A stretch of 64,000 bases of DNA from Distichodus sexfasciatus (lineage: Eukaryota; Chordata; Actinopteri; Characiformes; Distichodontidae), in NCBI GenBank assembly GCA_032718565.1, contig JAVGVS010000001.1, positions 4,796,196 to 4,860,195 of the forward strand, in the 5' to 3' direction. Below the pieces are notes generated by a model, which worked only from the letters and a program-made list of their open reading frames with translations, had not been told where the DNA came from and ran no database searches. The position numbers and the translations under genes were made by a program. The stretch's first letter is position 1. Each line of letters opens with the position of its first letter. Below are positions 1 to 13,737 of the stretch, in pieces.

Positions 1-741
1 ATTACTAACCTGCAGTTTTTCCATTTACTACCTATATTAATCTGTTTAGAATAGTACCATTTTTATCATGGTAAATGCTAAATGTAGAAAATATCCATGC
101 ACGAATGAATACATTTGCTTTATTCTATTCAAAATATGATTGAATTACTGCCTTTAACAGTTTAAACACTTCTGTCATTTTGATGCAACGGCTCATGTTT
201 TGCTGTTGGTTAACTTGTGGTAAATACAGTAAGACACATTTGGAGTAAATGGTCCTTCTTGAAAGGAAAAAAAAAAAAGTCGGTGAAGCAGAAATTCTCC
301 CCAAACATTCATAATAGCAGCCAATGGAGCCGAATGACCATTCAAAAACGGAGCTGAAGTAAAACAGAGTGACATATAAACCTGTGCACAAACATGGCAG
401 ACATTTGAACATTTGATATTTTGTGTGTATGGGTGAAAGAGTGTTTTATATCAGTGTTGTTATATAGAGGAGGGCACATAATGATTTGATGCTGGTGCCA
501 GACACTTATCTCACGTAAATAATCTTTTAGAATTTTAGCCATTTTACAGATTTCTTTATTGTGTCACTCATGCATTTATTTGCAAGAAGCTGATCCAGAC
601 AATGAGGTAAAATATGTAGCTTATGATATTGGAGTAATTTTGTGTCGACCTACTAACTTAATTCTTTGCAAATAACTTACAGGATTCTTTTTGTTGTAAA
701 AATGTGATTGTTCCTGACCAGGTATGTCAGACGCCAGTCCT

Positions 742-831
742 GGGGTGTGTTTCCCAAAAGCATAGTAGCTAACTATGTTAGCAACTACCAGAGTGTCACT
801 TTAGCAACTATGCTTTTGGGAAACGCACCCC
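742..831. mobile_element. Foldback/MITE-like element with terminal inverted repeats
   Basis: Left arm GGGGTGTGTTTCCCAAAAGC and right arm GCTTTTGGGAAACGCACCCC are inverted copies with one mismatch, spanning 90 bp with further pairing inside. This motif is a common short nonautonomous element in fish genomes. No coding capacity; a target-site duplication is not clear. Confidence 0.7.
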
Positions 832-2117
832 TGAATAGTCACTTCACTCTAGATTTTGCTGTCCTACAAGACATTCAACGTTTCACCGAAATGAACGTCT
901 TTTGTGCTGTCAAAACATGTATCCTTATCATTATACTGTCTAATACTTAAAAATCTTAAAACATGGACACCACTGAGAGCAGGTTTTTGGTATTGTACTC
1001 CAAGTTGTAATCCAAGTTTCTTCACAGTCCTGGTTGCTTTTTTAGAGAACAATGCACAAGTTTGTTGAGCTCAGAAACTTGCAGCTTACTTTTTTGACAG
1101 AACTGCAGCGTTTGTCTTTGACTTATCTAAAACGTCTGATGCAAGCTGGTGAAATAGTCATTGTTGCAAACTAATTGTGGGAATCAAGTTCCCTCTCACT
1201 GGAGTCTAAAAAAAGCATGTTCCAAATGTTCCAGAAGTTGTGTAAGCAGCAGAGAAGTCAAACTGCGAGTGCTAAAGAAGCAGGCAGAGGCCTCAGTGGT
1301 GCAGACATAAAATGTGTGTGTGTCTGTGCATGTGTTCTGAGCCTATTAAAACTCCAGTCAGAGACAGATGATAGAGTGCTACAGCCACCACAGGATTAGT
1401 TCTAGAGTGTATTTAGATGCCACATTAGCATATTATACTTTTGAGCAGCTTTTGTTGTTGTGCCACATTCTCGCCTGATTTTCTGGTTTTATGTGTATTT
1501 CCAAAACGTTTAGTTTACTCGATGGATGTTCACACATTGCTATATATGAATTATTTAATGACTCAAAAGGTTTATGTATATCAGTAATCTATTTGGTATT
1601 TGTCTTATTTTAGATAATCTTGACTGATACACTGCCTAATTTGCTTTTGCTTTTGCCTTTTCCTTTTCCCTTGCTCTGTACACCAGATTGTGGTTTTACA
1701 CAACTCCTTTGGGCTTTCCTTTGAGCTTTGTAACTCCCAGCCTTTTCGGAAAGTTATTTTCAGCAGCATAGAATCGAATGGTTTCATTTAGCAATGTTTT
1801 GGTTATTTGATGCAGTTAATCACTCTTTTAGAATTGCTTATTTAATGCCCTTTTAATTGTATTTGTCAAATGATGAAATTCTAAAAACCCCACCTTATTT
1901 GGATGATCATTTTTCCATTACAATGAATTGTCTAAGACCCCACCCCTAAATTCTTGTGATTGGCTAGAAATGCTCCTCAGCTTGTTTTATTCTGGAATCG
2001 GGAGTTCTACTGCAATGGCTCCATTGGATATGAGGTGTAAGGACGTGGGTGGAGTCTTCCTGAAAGAGACTTCCCTAAGCTGCATCAGACCCATGCAGCT
2101 CTCACTTTTCCTTTTGG

Positions 2118-2130
2118 CCACTAGGGGGAA
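2118..2130 (+). promoter_or_regulatory. CTCF-like motif
   Basis: CCACTAGGGGGAA matches the CTCF core except for A where C is preferred at the end. A second copy, CCAGTAGGGGGAG, lies at 7900-7912 in the same orientation. Such motifs can also come from dispersed repeats. Confidence 0.25.
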
Positions 2131-3724
2131 AAAGTCACTGCTCCAGCTGCTCAGACCCGTGCTGAAGTGCAGTAAGGCAAGGCTCCTGAGCGTGGCTCTG
2201 GCCTCTGTGGTAACACGCTGTTCTTGATGATTGAAAGCATACTTAATTGTCCCATCCTCAGGAGTTCGGTGAAGAGGCCCAGTGTTGTTGTAGTGCATGA
2301 TGTATTTTGTGTATGTGCTGAGAGATGTGTTGTCATCTCCCTAATAAAGCATGTCTGCTGCGGTCAGTGTTACTGCAGTACTCTCGCAGCCCAGGAGCCA
2401 GAAATGGAGACGAATGGGTGAGGATCCCACAGCGCTGAAACAGCCACTCTGCTCTTTCACCTCACCAATCTTATCCCTATACACACTCCCACACCCGCAG
2501 ACTCACATGAGCCCACACACACATAGTTGTCAAATTAAGGTAGAGTGATGTCCAGGGACTGTCCAAGGCTTCTGCAACGTGTGTGGGTTAGGCAAAAACG
2601 TTATAGTGAGAAGATACAGCATTTAGGGAATTCAGTGCTAATAAATACACTCCAACAACATGGAGGAAACTCCGAGTGCAATGAAGCTTCATCCATAACC
2701 TCTTAATGTGAATGATGGAGGATGAATTGTTTCCAGGCAGAGGGAGAGAGAGAGAATGAGGCAAGAGTGGGAGGAAGGGCAGGGAGAGATTCAGACCTTG
2801 CAGCTGACCTTATGACCCCCTCTGCTCAGCACTCTGTCAATGTTACTGGCCTGAGACTCTACCTGTAATTTGACCAACTGATACAGGTTCGCACCCACAC
2901 ACTCTTGTGTGCACACACACACACACCCAGGGATACGCACAGATTGTTTTCTCTGCAGGTTTCCCACTACTAGCTGTAAAGTGTGAGTGGGATAAGGGAG
3001 GGTCTAAAAACCACAACCCCGATGTTCATGGTCCAAATCATGGCCTACCCCTCTCCACAATTATAAAAGGTGCTTAATTAAATTTAAGCTGTACTTAATA
3101 CACTCCACATCCATCAAAATTCCCATGAACTCTCGCTCACACTCTAACACACACTCCTCACCTTGCACACCTACACTCTCAGCTCTGCCCTGCGTTACAA
3201 CTGTACCTGAACCCTCATCAGTTTCCAGAACAATCAATTCCTTCTCTCTTTCTCTGCCTCTCTCTTCTGCCCTTCTTACTCTTCCCTCCCTCGGCCCTGC
3301 AGGACTCTGTTTCTTTATTAGTCAGTCTACAGAGCTCTGCAGGTGGCCATGAGCTCTAGGCTTGAGAAAGGGGATATCTGCTTCCCCCTCTCTCTTCTCT
3401 CCCCCTTCTCTCTGCTGTGTGTCAGGGTTACTCTGCTCTATCTCCACTGACACCACTGCTCGGGACACTGGCTTTGAAGAGAGGGATGTGGTGTGAATGT
3501 GATGAGACCCTGGAGGAGAAGGGTGAACTCCTGAACCAGGGAGAGAGAGGGTGGTTGGTTAAAGAAGAACAGACAGTATTAAGTGGTGTTGTGCCTGGGA
3601 GCTGTCAGTAATAGAGTAAACAGTGACATATGAGAGTTGTGCTGAACAGGGACGGTAGCACACCTACACCACTGGCCTCCCTGTTGCTGCCATTCTCTCT
3701 TTATACACACTCTATTATTCTCTC

Positions 3725-3786
<62 letters not shown>
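3725..3786 (+). repeat. (ATT)n microsatellite
   Basis: About 20 uninterrupted trinucleotide units, followed by a short GTT run. Confidence 0.95.
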
Positions 3787-4100
3787 GTGTTGTTGTTGTT
3801 GTCTTATGCTGTATCATCATTTAAAAAAACTACAAAATAGATTGTATTGTAGATGTAGATGCTCTTAATCATAGCTTTGAAAATCATTGTTCAGTGGAAG
3901 CCTGCAGTAGTGCTTGTGGTGATTATGAGCTGACTATGAGCTGAACGTTTTTGCTGTCAACACTTAACCCACTTCCTTTAGAGGTAGAGCTCTGGGGCAA
4001 TTCATATATTCCAGTTCTGCTGGCTGGGCTACAGTAATATGGTTTCTTGAACAAATACCTTTTTTGAAAACTTTTGTTAAAGAGCACAAAACATAGCCAG

Positions 4101-4280
4101 GGCAGCTGGTAGCGGTGGGGTTAGGGCATTCGCCCCGTGATCAGAAGGACGCCAGTTTGAATCCCAGGACCGGTAAAGGTTAGTCCATGTCAGCTGCCCA
4201 CTGCTCCTTCACGGATGGGTTAAATGCAGAGGTCACATTTCGTTGTGGTGCACTGTGTGCTGTGGTGTGTTCACAATGTT
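4101..4280 (+). mobile_element. tRNA-derived SINE
   Basis: The 5' part is tRNA-like: an A-box-like TAGCGGTGGGGTTAGGGC and a B-box GTTTGAATCC (4155-4164). It is followed by the fish SINE body motifs CTGCCCACTGCTCC, GGATGGGTTAAATGCAGAGG and ACATTTCGTTGTGG. Plus orientation; the family name was not determined. Confidence 0.75.
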
Positions 4281-5084
4281 AAAGGCTTAAGACCGAAGAT
4301 TTTATTATAGGCAGTTTGCAGCTAAAATCTATGTTAAGCTAGGCTAAACTAAAACCTAAGAAGAGTGACCAAGAGCTTTGGTTAGTTCTATTTAAGACAT
4401 ATCTGGATATGTTTATTATTTAGTTTTTCTGAACACAGTTTTACATTTTCACATGTTTGCAACTGAAGTGTGGCTCTTCACTGTACTCTCTCTGCTTTTG
4501 GCCTGCATGCTTTCATCTTTTTAGTTTAAAGCGTGTCTCTCTGCAGATGAAGACATATGGCTGCTTTATTGCTGCTAACAATACCAATCAATACTCATGA
4601 ATACAGCTGTATCGTCATATTCCATAAATCAGGGCCATTGTGTGGAATGACAGTGATCATCTTCTCCAAAACACACAAACACCTCCCTCTCTCTCTCTCC
4701 ATCCCACACACATACACACACACAAGCATGCATTGCATAAAGAGACTGGATTAGATTACTGTGAGCGATCCTCTCTGACCGCAGACTGATCAATCATGTT
4801 ACGCTTCGCTCTAGAACTGCTCTGTAACTATGATACCATGTTGTACCAGTAAAGAGTCAAGCTGTCAAAGCTTGATACTGCCATACTACCTCAAGAGTTT
4901 GAGGTTTTACACTATTTTTGTCATCATGGTATTTTTTTTGGTTTTGTTGTTTTTATAGTTTTATTTTGTTTTCAGACATTTGTTTAAATGGTACAGCAGT
5001 GATAACTTTTAATAGGGTAAAATCTGTACAGGTGTGGTTTAATTTATATAAATTTGCGGTATGTCCAACATAAACTCCACAATA

Positions 5085-5230
5085 TGTACATTTACAGCAT
5101 TTAGCAGACAGTCTAATCCAGAGCGACTTCCATTTTTCCTACATTCAGGCACAGTCTCCCTGGAGCAACTTGGGATTAAGGGTCTTGCTCAGGAAACCAA
5201 TGATGGCAGTGCTGGAGGTCAGTGGTTCTG
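5085..5230 (+). mobile_element. Fish interspersed repeat fragment
   Basis: ACAGCATTTAGCAGACAGTC, ATCCAGAGCGACTT and TTAAGGGTCTTGCTCAGG are motifs of a SINE-type repeat widespread in teleosts. It is degenerate and incomplete. Confidence 0.65.
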
Positions 5231-5547
5231 ACCAGAAAAGAAGAGAGCACAGGATCAAGAAAAGAAGGGAGTCACATGCATTAAGTCCGTTGTTGAGCCT
5301 TAATTTGTGTAGACTGCTGGAAGCTTGTGTGTGTATGTGTGTGGCTCCATTCAACATTTGCAGTAAATGATGATGGATATGTGGAAAGAAAGGTGCCCCT
5401 GTTAGACATTAGTGGTTGAAGAGCGGTATGCTGAAACAAAATGACAGCCATTCTGTCTTTCTCCTTACAGCGCTCTCACTGTCATTTGACACACCAGGTG
5501 ACACAAGCACTTGAGCAGGTTGACATGCATGGGAAAAGGTAGAAGAG

Positions 5548-5549
<2 letters not shown>

Positions 5550-5590
<41 letters not shown>
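5550..5590 (+). repeat. (TG)n microsatellite
   Basis: About 20 TG units. Confidence 0.95.
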
Positions 5591-5594
<4 letters not shown>

Positions 5595-5919
5595 CTTATG
5601 TATGTGTTTCTCGGTGGGTGGGTGAAGGGTGATGGCTTACTGTGGAATGTGAGGTTTGACAGAGTGGCACGCACAAGCTAAAGTGATCATAACAGCACGT
5701 GTTATTCACTGTTTCTATCTGATGACAACATGAACTGTTCTTTCTGGCCGGAATGTGTGTGCACGTGGGTGTGGATGTGCGTATAGTTTCTGCGAATGTG
5801 TGAATGTGTGATCATACGGACAGTAATGATAACGGGTCTCTGTAACTTGAGATTCAATGGTTAGTGTGTTGAAAGTTGCTCACTTCCTGCTCTCTCCCAC
5901 TGGCACAGGACTTCCTCTC

Positions 5920-5930
<11 letters not shown>

Positions 5931-5976
<46 letters not shown>
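5931..5976 (+). repeat. (TC)n microsatellite
   Basis: More than 20 TC units. A second TC-rich tract with CGC interruptions is at 6233-6305 and a third at 6893-6924. Confidence 0.95.
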
Positions 5977-5980
<4 letters not shown>

Positions 5981-6232
5981 AACTCACTTATTCACTCACT
6001 CTCCCTTATGCCCTCATCACCAGGGCATCCTCATCTCTTGTCCTGTGTTTACCTGTACTGACCATGATGAGTGATGACTTGCCCCATACTTTTTTTTGCA
6101 CGTGTGTCCGCTCACGTGTGTGTGGGTGTTTGTTATAAATGTAAAAAGATACACTGACTAACTGCTGTCAGTGGAATTGCAATGGAAGTGTTCATTTGGG
6201 ATGATTTCCTGTTGTTGGTACTGTTCTCCATA

Positions 6233-6257
6233 AATCTCTCTCTCGCACTCTCTCGCA

Positions 6258-6290
<33 letters not shown>

Positions 6291-6305
6291 GCTCTCTCTC
6301 TCTCT
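6233..6305 (+). repeat. Interrupted (TC)n tract
   Basis: CT repeats interrupted by GCACTC units. A T run of 17 follows at 6438-6454. Confidence 0.9.
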
Positions 6306-6889
6306 CACACACTCACTTGCACAGTCTTCACTATACTTTTGGGGACATTCCATAGACACCATTTTGCTGGACCTCAGTAACCATGTGCCTGCCCCTAAAC
6401 CTCTAACAGTAATCTCAGTAATGAAAATGAAGCTTAATTTTTTTTTTTTTTTTTACATTTTAGGTTGAGAGTTGAAAATTTGTCTGTAAAATGTCTACGT
6501 CTGAGAAACACAGTTGTCTTGCTATATTTGTAAGGTACCTCACCTTCTTTTGACTTTCAGGTCTCTGAGTTAATGCTGGAACTTAAAATACATTTGTCAT
6601 TATGATGGACATTCCTGGTCATCTTAAAGCCCACAATTGGACAAGTCTCAGGTTTTCCAATCTTGAATTACTGTATAGTTTCACAAATACTGTACCTCTA
6701 AACCAGTGTAACTTGCACACAACTTGTAATCACATACATCTGATTTGGTAACAGTAATGTGCCTATTCTATGTCTAATACAGTTTCTATTTTTTCTTTTC
6801 CCCTCACATTTTTTAAGTGCTGCAAGCTCTCAGCCTGACAGTGAAACACACTAAAGAAGCTTCATAGTCTACCTGTTAGATTTTTATTA

Positions 6890-6892
<3 letters not shown>

Positions 6893-6924
<32 letters not shown>
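6893..6924 (+). repeat. (TC)n microsatellite
   Basis: About 16 TC units. Confidence 0.95.
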
Positions 6925-6929
<5 letters not shown>

Positions 6930-7989
6930 GCCTGTGGCTGTGTGCAGTGAGGAATTCACTTATCTTTATTGCCATTAGTGCGGAATACTCCTGCTCCTCT
7001 CTGTTTTACATCAATGCTGTGGCACTGCTCACATTCCACCACTATCAGACCATGCAGGCAGGCAGACTGCACATGCAGGTCCTTTATGAACTTGTCTGAA
7101 ATGCAACTGTGACCATTTTGTCTAAAAGAAAATGCAAGTCAGTTAATTTCAATTTGAAAAGTTTAATTTGAAATAAGTCTCTTCCTCTCTCGTTATTATA
7201 ATACAAGGTACAAGGAGTTTTTCTTATTATTGTTTTTATTACAAAACGAAATGGAGATCATTATAGTCATTATTATTATTTTAAGCACATTGAATATCCA
7301 TATGATTAATATGTAAATTATGCAATGTGTAAATATTGTCTTTGTAACCATATAGTGCTTGGATATTTTGAATAAAAGTGCTTTACAGTTGCATCACAGA
7401 TCTGAGAAAAAATGTTTGAATTCAGTGTGAAACCCTGTCTGTCTTGCAGACATGTAGATTTACTCATGATGTCAGATTTCTCTTTGCCAGTGTGAACGTA
7501 TTGCATTTCCTCATGTTGAAAAATACTGGATTAAGAAAGTCCAAGCTGGGAGCAAATTGCTGTTTGCTGTTTCTCTATATTGTTGTATATTATTCTCTGT
7601 ATTGAAACAGTGCTATAAATAGTAGCTAAAGGTGGTGGTGCCATATAGTTGCAACCTTGTTGTGGCTTCACGGATTCTCATAATTGACTAAATTAGCGCC
7701 ATTGTATTCTTGCTGTGTATCGCTGCTTATTTTCTCATTAATGCTACGCAGGCTAAACAAGAATTCATCATTATTTTGATAAAGCCACTGCAACCCACGA
7801 AGATGGCAGGCTGAGAGCCTTAATGTCTCTCTCAGGAGCTCAGCAGTCCTGCCTGCCTTTGTCTGGAATGTGGGGGGTGTGGTGCACTTCTACCATCGTC
7901 CAGTAGGGGGAGTCTCTGCTTATGTCTGAGTCCAGTCTGGTACAGGGTCAGTCAGACACAGTGCGAGATAAGACAGTTCTTAGATGCAC
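6925..7989. other. Gene-free stretch
   Basis: No coding frame or interspersed repeat recognised. It is AT-rich, with the CTCF-like motif at 7900. Confidence 0.4.
7900..7912 (+). promoter_or_regulatory. CTCF-like motif
   Basis: CCAGTAGGGGGAG, close to the CTCF core, same orientation as the motif at 2118. Motif-level evidence only. Confidence 0.25.
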
Positions 7990-8340
7990 ATTAGGCCTCT
8001 AATTTCTCTTTTAGGACATTCCTTAAGTTGGCCTTTGTTTTCATCAAGATGCCACGTTGATCTGGAGCTCTGCCAATTTCAATAATTCTTCTCCATTTGT
8101 TTCTTTCCTCATAATTTTCTAGTATTTGTTTTATGCTACTGATCTTCCAGTAAATGACCTGGAATGTTTTCTTTTGTCCACCACAAGCGGCATGGAGTGC
8201 ATCAATGTGCCCCAAATTGCTGCAAATTACATTGCTGCGTTTTGCAATTGACAGTAAGTTAGTCACTGTGGCTCTGTTTAATGTCATTAGCATGGTGATG
8301 CAAACTGTGCTCTGGAAGTGGAGAGAAGTAAATTTTAGGT
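7990..8340. promoter_or_regulatory. Candidate conserved noncoding element
   Basis: About 350 bases of balanced, repeat-free sequence between microsatellite-rich stretches. A 100-codon minus-strand frame crosses it but shows no recognisable protein. It contains ATTGACAGTAAG (MEIS-type) and TAATGTCATTAG. It looks like the noncoding elements common in the 3' regulatory domain of HoxD; comparison is needed for proof. Confidence 0.3.
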
Positions 8341-8675
8341 CATTTAAGCACCATGTTTTGTGAGAGTTAATATGATGTTTGTGGGAATAATGGAGGGCTG
8401 AAGGAGGTAAAGGCTCAGCATGCTTAATATCCGATAATATCAGATTTAATGACTTGGACTGTCTACAATGTCCTCAGTCCTGACTGTGCAGACATGCTGA
8501 TTGGCAGGAGCAGACCTTGTTAAACCGTCCAACTCCCTGTAGGAACAGCGCTCGGTGCTGTGAACACAGTACTTACCGTGCAATCCTCACAAATACCACG
8601 GCTTAGTGGGGTTAAGTGCTGTACAGGAGCATACACTCCAGTACTAAGACACAGGGGATTCATCTTAGGCATCCA

Positions 8676-8712
<37 letters not shown>
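8676..8712 (+). repeat. (CA)n microsatellite
   Basis: About 18 CA units. Confidence 0.95.
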
Positions 8713-8714
<2 letters not shown>

Positions 8715-11400
8715 AAAATGGTAGTCTGTACGCTGCCAAGTCTAGCATTCCTTCCTCTCTTGGACTTAGCAGCGCTTGCTAGATATTTGCCTGTAACGTT
8801 ATTGCAGTGTCATTACTGCTTTGCCAATAGTGTTGCATCCAAAAGTTTAATCTTGTTGCATTAATATGACACAGCAAATAGGACAAGTACACATGGGACG
8901 GTTAGTTGCTGTTGAAGTTTTGTGGTCTTACTGTGCTACTTTTAGACACAAGATTGAGTTGGGGATTGTCAACACATTTGCTTTATGATTCCCTCTGGTG
9001 TAGTTACGTTGGTTAGGTCTGCGGCTTGTTGGACCAAAGAAAACAATAAGAGTCAGTTTGCTTTTGTATCTAGCTCCATCCTGACCAGTTCAATCTAGGG
9101 CTGGACAGTATAGGATCACACTTCACATCCTTCAAAAAAAAAAAAAAAAAAATCTAGAACAAAGACATATTTTCATTGCTTGGCCCCTAATTGAGGCAAA
9201 TTTCCACTAGCTACAACTGCTGGCATTTGAAGCTAACCTAACAGTTTAGTTTGCACTGGCAGCAAAAAATGACTAGTTAGCAGCCTAGCCACAAATGTAT
9301 TCTACATTTAATGTTCAGATGTGGTGGATTTTGTTTCACTAAACAAGTCTAATTCAGTCTGGCTTTTCCCTGTTGAGGAGTGAAGAAAAATAACAATTTA
9401 CAGTTAGTAATTCAGTGTGGTCCTGCTCAGTGGAAATCTATATCACTTCTGTATGTGTGCCATGTCAAAATAAACTGATTATGTGGAAGTTGAGGTTCCG
9501 ATTTCAACATAAGAAGCACATATACACACATGCTGCTTCACATACATATAGTAAAAACAGTGATAGAAAATAGATTTCTGCTCTGATAGACACACAAGAT
9601 GCTGAATTTTCTGGGCATGATGCGAGGTTAGGTCGGCGGACAAGATTATAGTGTAATCTTTGATGCTGATGTCACAGGTCTGCAAACCATGTCTGAAACC
9701 CATATCAAGTCATTTCATATTCTCGTTGGAAAGCAGCAGTGAAGCGTGAGTCCGCCTGAGAATTAATTTACATCTATAGCCAGCTCGGCAGGGTTGTGAT
9801 TTGCTCACTTACTCAAATTGTAGAATGCGTCATCAGAATCCTGACGATGGCTTGTGCATAGCCAAAATGAGCAGAAGACTGGGACGCTTTAGTTCAGTGC
9901 AGCTTCCAATAGAAAGCACATATGAACATATGGCTTTGTGTCCAGGTTTTCAGAGATGCTTACAGCTGTGTTTATCCCGTCTGCATTTAGGCCTAATTCC
10001 TGCACATTTTCCCAGTTCTCAGGCTCTCATTAGATTAGAGACCTATGTTCAGTATGTTCAATACACACATTCTATACACATGTACAAAAACTAATCTGGT
10101 AAAAGAAGTGCTGATTCAGCCCACTTTCCCTTAAGTAAAACAAGTACAGGTTCTAAATGTGTTCTCAAATTATACAAGTACAAAGTAGACTCTCAAAAGC
10201 TGTCTACCTGGACGTCACGCAGTGATCCAAAATAAATGTTTACATTGGCTGCTATGTCTTCTCAGCACATTCACCAAGAATCATTCATAGAGCCAACAAC
10301 TTCAAACATTTCTGATAAATAAGTCCATAGATGGGCAGTTTCTTCCAGTTCAGATTTTTCTCTGTGCTCTTTGGCTCACTTTCATCCATGTTGGTAGTCC
10401 TACTAGTTCTCACAGTCACAGACATCTCCTTCAGTAGCTCCCTCTTTTAGGTGTCTGAGGTGTGCATATTAATATCATCCAAATTTCATTGAATTGCATT
10501 GTCCTAAATTAAGGAGTCTGTTTTGAAAATCTACAGTCAAATGTATGCACAATAGGTTGATTGGTTAATCTAAATTGCTCACCTAAGTTTGAATGTGGGT
10601 GTGTTTGTGGGAGTTTGTGTGCCCTGTGGTGTGTTGGCGGCTACCCAAGGCTGGTCCCCGCCTTGCTCCCAAAGTCCTGGGAAAGGCTCCGGTCCCTGCA
10701 GCATTGATAGGGATGAAGCAGTTCAGATAAAGCTTTTGTTACTCCCCACTTCTGATGGGAAGCTTGTGGTTAATGGAGAATATTAATTGTTAGTGAATAA
10801 GCCTATTTTGTCTTAAGGGAGGGAGTAAGAAAGCCAAGTGACTAAAGAGAGCGACTGACTAAAAGACTATATTTAATTATGTTTGACTTAACAATCTCTC
10901 ATTCAGAGTGGGCCTTGACTTCCATTTAGCCTCAGATTCAACATAGCTTTGGAATATTACACGCGCACACACACACACACACAAACACGCAGCTGTTTTT
11001 ATCCACACTGTAACATAATCCCTATGCTCTTCTTAGCAGACACAAATGCACAACCCTAAAAAACTCCCCTAACTATCACGGTACTACAGGCTAAATCTGC
11101 AGCTCTGCGTCCATATATCTATGACCATTATCTATCAATTAAAGTGTGTGTGTCCTGAGCAGGGTGCTGTGTGGCGTGCTGCGCTCTCTGACCAGCTGCT
11201 GAACTCTCGCACGCTTGTGGAAAACACGGTCAGCCAGCGCTGCTCGTTTGTCATGCTGCACGCTGACAGTAAAAGGTCATCGGCTCCCATCGCTGCAAGC
11301 CAGGAACAGCAGCCTCCATATTACCCAGCGCTATGGATTTGTCTAAGGCCGGGAAGATGAAGACGCACACACACACACACCTCTACCTTTATCTAATCTA
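8713..11400. other. Gene-free stretch
   Basis: No exon recognised. It holds an A run at 9134-9152, a short CA tract at 10961-10982 and otherwise ordinary sequence. Confidence 0.4.
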
Positions 11401-12330
11401 GGCCAACAATCTACCTCCCAGGCGGCAAAGTAATAGAGAAAAAAACGTGCAATTACGCTTTACTATGCATTCCCATACAAATGATCTGCCTTTAATACAG
11501 AGTTTTCGGGGCCTGCAACCTTAAAAATCAATAAAGAGTGTCAAGACCGGCGACCGACAGATACACGACTATGTAAATAAGCTGACATTTTTGTGCCCTC
11601 CGCTTCACCTCCGGAAGGTCTGCTCTGTTTCTCCTCGTTTACCACTGTATCAAAACGCTCGGGATGCCCTATTAAAGATCTCCTCAACCAGCAAAGGAAA
11701 CACTGTCTGGCAAACTATTCCGCCCCCTCCCTTGGCTCTCCTTGCTCGCACTCAGAAGAATGATTTCCAAGTTCAAGCGGCGAGGGCCAAGAAAAATACC
11801 ATCACTTAAAAACCAGGTCAAGTGGTGAAAGGAACAAGATGATAACTTCCGTCCAGTGAAGATTTTTTCATTATTATCTAAACATATGGCTTCCTCCTGG
11901 TGTCTACCCATTGTTTATGTGAATCATAGTGACTGCTTTTACTGTTTTATTTTTAGTGGTTATTTTTATATTATAATTAATTCATGAGTTTTGAAAGACT
12001 TGGCGTAAAATTACTTTCTTCACATTCATGTCCACACCACATGGATCGCTGGTCTATGGCACTTTACTCGCAGCCTCCCACACTTGACTTTTACTGTGCT
12101 CTGCTGGGGACGGCCGGGGAGAGAACGGAGGAAATGGGAGCTCGCGCATCCTGGGCAAATGGTCAAGTTCCTGGCCCCCTCCTCCCTGGCTGGCATGATT
12201 TAGTGGAGGCTCGCTTTTCCTGTCATTATTCCTTTCGTGAAGCGGTGCTTCGCACTGAGGGAGCCGCCTGGTGCCGTGACCCACAGGAGCCGGCAGCAAC
12301 GCTGCTCGCAGTTCAGCTTCACTGAGTCTG
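11401..12330. promoter_or_regulatory. Candidate conserved noncoding block
   Basis: About 0.9 kb without simple repeats, changing from AT-rich to a GC-rich part (12,100-12,320). Open frames on both strands overlap each other and have no homology I recognise. It contains AATTAATTCATGAG, ATCAATAAAG and CCAGGTCAAG (a nuclear-receptor half site). Possibly an enhancer or a CpG-type promoter. Confidence 0.3.
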
Positions 12331-13737
12331 CTGTTAACCCTGTGCTTTCTCCAATTCCCACACTAACCTGAATGCCTTAGAGTGGTCACGGTTTGGGTAT
12401 TGTGGTACTGGAAGCTGGTCTTAAATTAAAAAGCGGAAAATCAGATTAGCATAATTTGTATTTTTCATGAAATAGCTTTTGGAATTTTTTTTGCATGCAT
12501 AGAACAGTTTCTGGCCCATGGATTGTATTATTGTGTTAAATAGTAAAAAAATGTTTTGTCTCGTATTTTAACAATTCACGATTTGGCATAAATCAGCAAG
12601 TTGAGATTAATAATTTATAAGATATTAAATTGACCAGGTGGAATCAACTTGGGAAGACAATGATGATGATTACAGACCTTAATTATCTCTCTCCTTACCC
12701 CTCTTTCTTTGTCTATCTGTTAAACACACACACACAAAAACACACGCGCAACCTTGATGTTTATTCCCATCTAGATAAAAGAGATGAGGGCAGATATTAT
12801 GAGAGAGACAGCCTCTGATGAGTAGCTCATCATTCACTGCCATTATGTCCAAGAATGAGGAGATTAAATGTAAGGGAGAATAACGCCATGTCTTTCAAAA
12901 GCAGAGCAGTTGTAGCATCTCGTTTAACTTTGTATGACTACTGCAGAAAATTTCTGTGCCCCAAGGATAACTTTAATGTAAATCTATCTTATTCTTTTCA
13001 CTGTGTGTCTGTAATAAACTTATTGTATGGACTTTGCTAATAGTGTTCTTTACTGCTTAGTCAGGTCAGTGTGTTTTTGTAGAGCTGTTCTATGGAGGTG
13101 ATGAGGAGGTGAAGCTGTCAGCCTAAGGCTGCAGCCGTTCTGTTGAACCTCAGACATCACCAGGTCACAAAGTCGACCTCTTCCCCTCTCCCTGGCTCCA
13201 TTGCTAAGTGCTTATCTGCCTCAAAGACATAGAGATGAACTCATTGCTACTTGAGGCACACCGAAAGTGTATGAAATGTTTCCTCAAAGTAGAAACATTT
13301 TAAGTTAGAGCTGATCTCTGTTGGCCCAGCACTTTCCACAAGGCCTAGCTAATGTAGAGTTGGCTATTTTTATCTCTGCATCAGACCTTTGGTGTGAGGG
13401 GTGAAGGCTCATGTCACTGAAACCACCGCAACAGCTGGTGCTGCACGGCCAGTGGGATTTCAATCAAATGTGTCACACTCACAAACACACTTCTCAGTCT
13501 GACAGGTCACCAAGTGTCGTTTCTCCACTGATCTGTAACCAGCATGCTACTAAACACAGAACAGGAAGACCTGAACATCAGCAGTGTGCTAGTGCTTTAG
13601 CAACATTATTGTAATCTGTACATTGTTTTCTGGAGTTTAAATTACAACTGAACAATTTACAGAATGTGCTTTTAATTTTCACCAATTATCCTATTTTTGA
13701 GTCGATCTAGATACAGTTATGTGGTTGTATATGGGTT
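12331..13737. other. Gene-free stretch
   Basis: AT-rich at 12,400-12,620, with motifs such as AGATTAGCATAATTTG. No coding exon and no clear repeat. Confidence 0.35.

Larger units (their letters stand above)
1..3724. other. Distal 3' flank of the cluster, no gene seen
   Basis: Open frames here are short and have no coding character. It contains a foldback element at 742-831, a CTCF-like CCACTAGGGGGAA at 2118-2130 and pyrimidine-rich tracts around 3,130-3,420. mtx2 exons were looked for on the minus strand and not recognised. Confidence 0.5.

Noticed and set aside
7991..8293. 100-codon minus-strand frame
   Set aside because: Lysine/isoleucine-rich but with no known domain, no splice context and no neighbouring exons; kept only as a candidate noncoding element.
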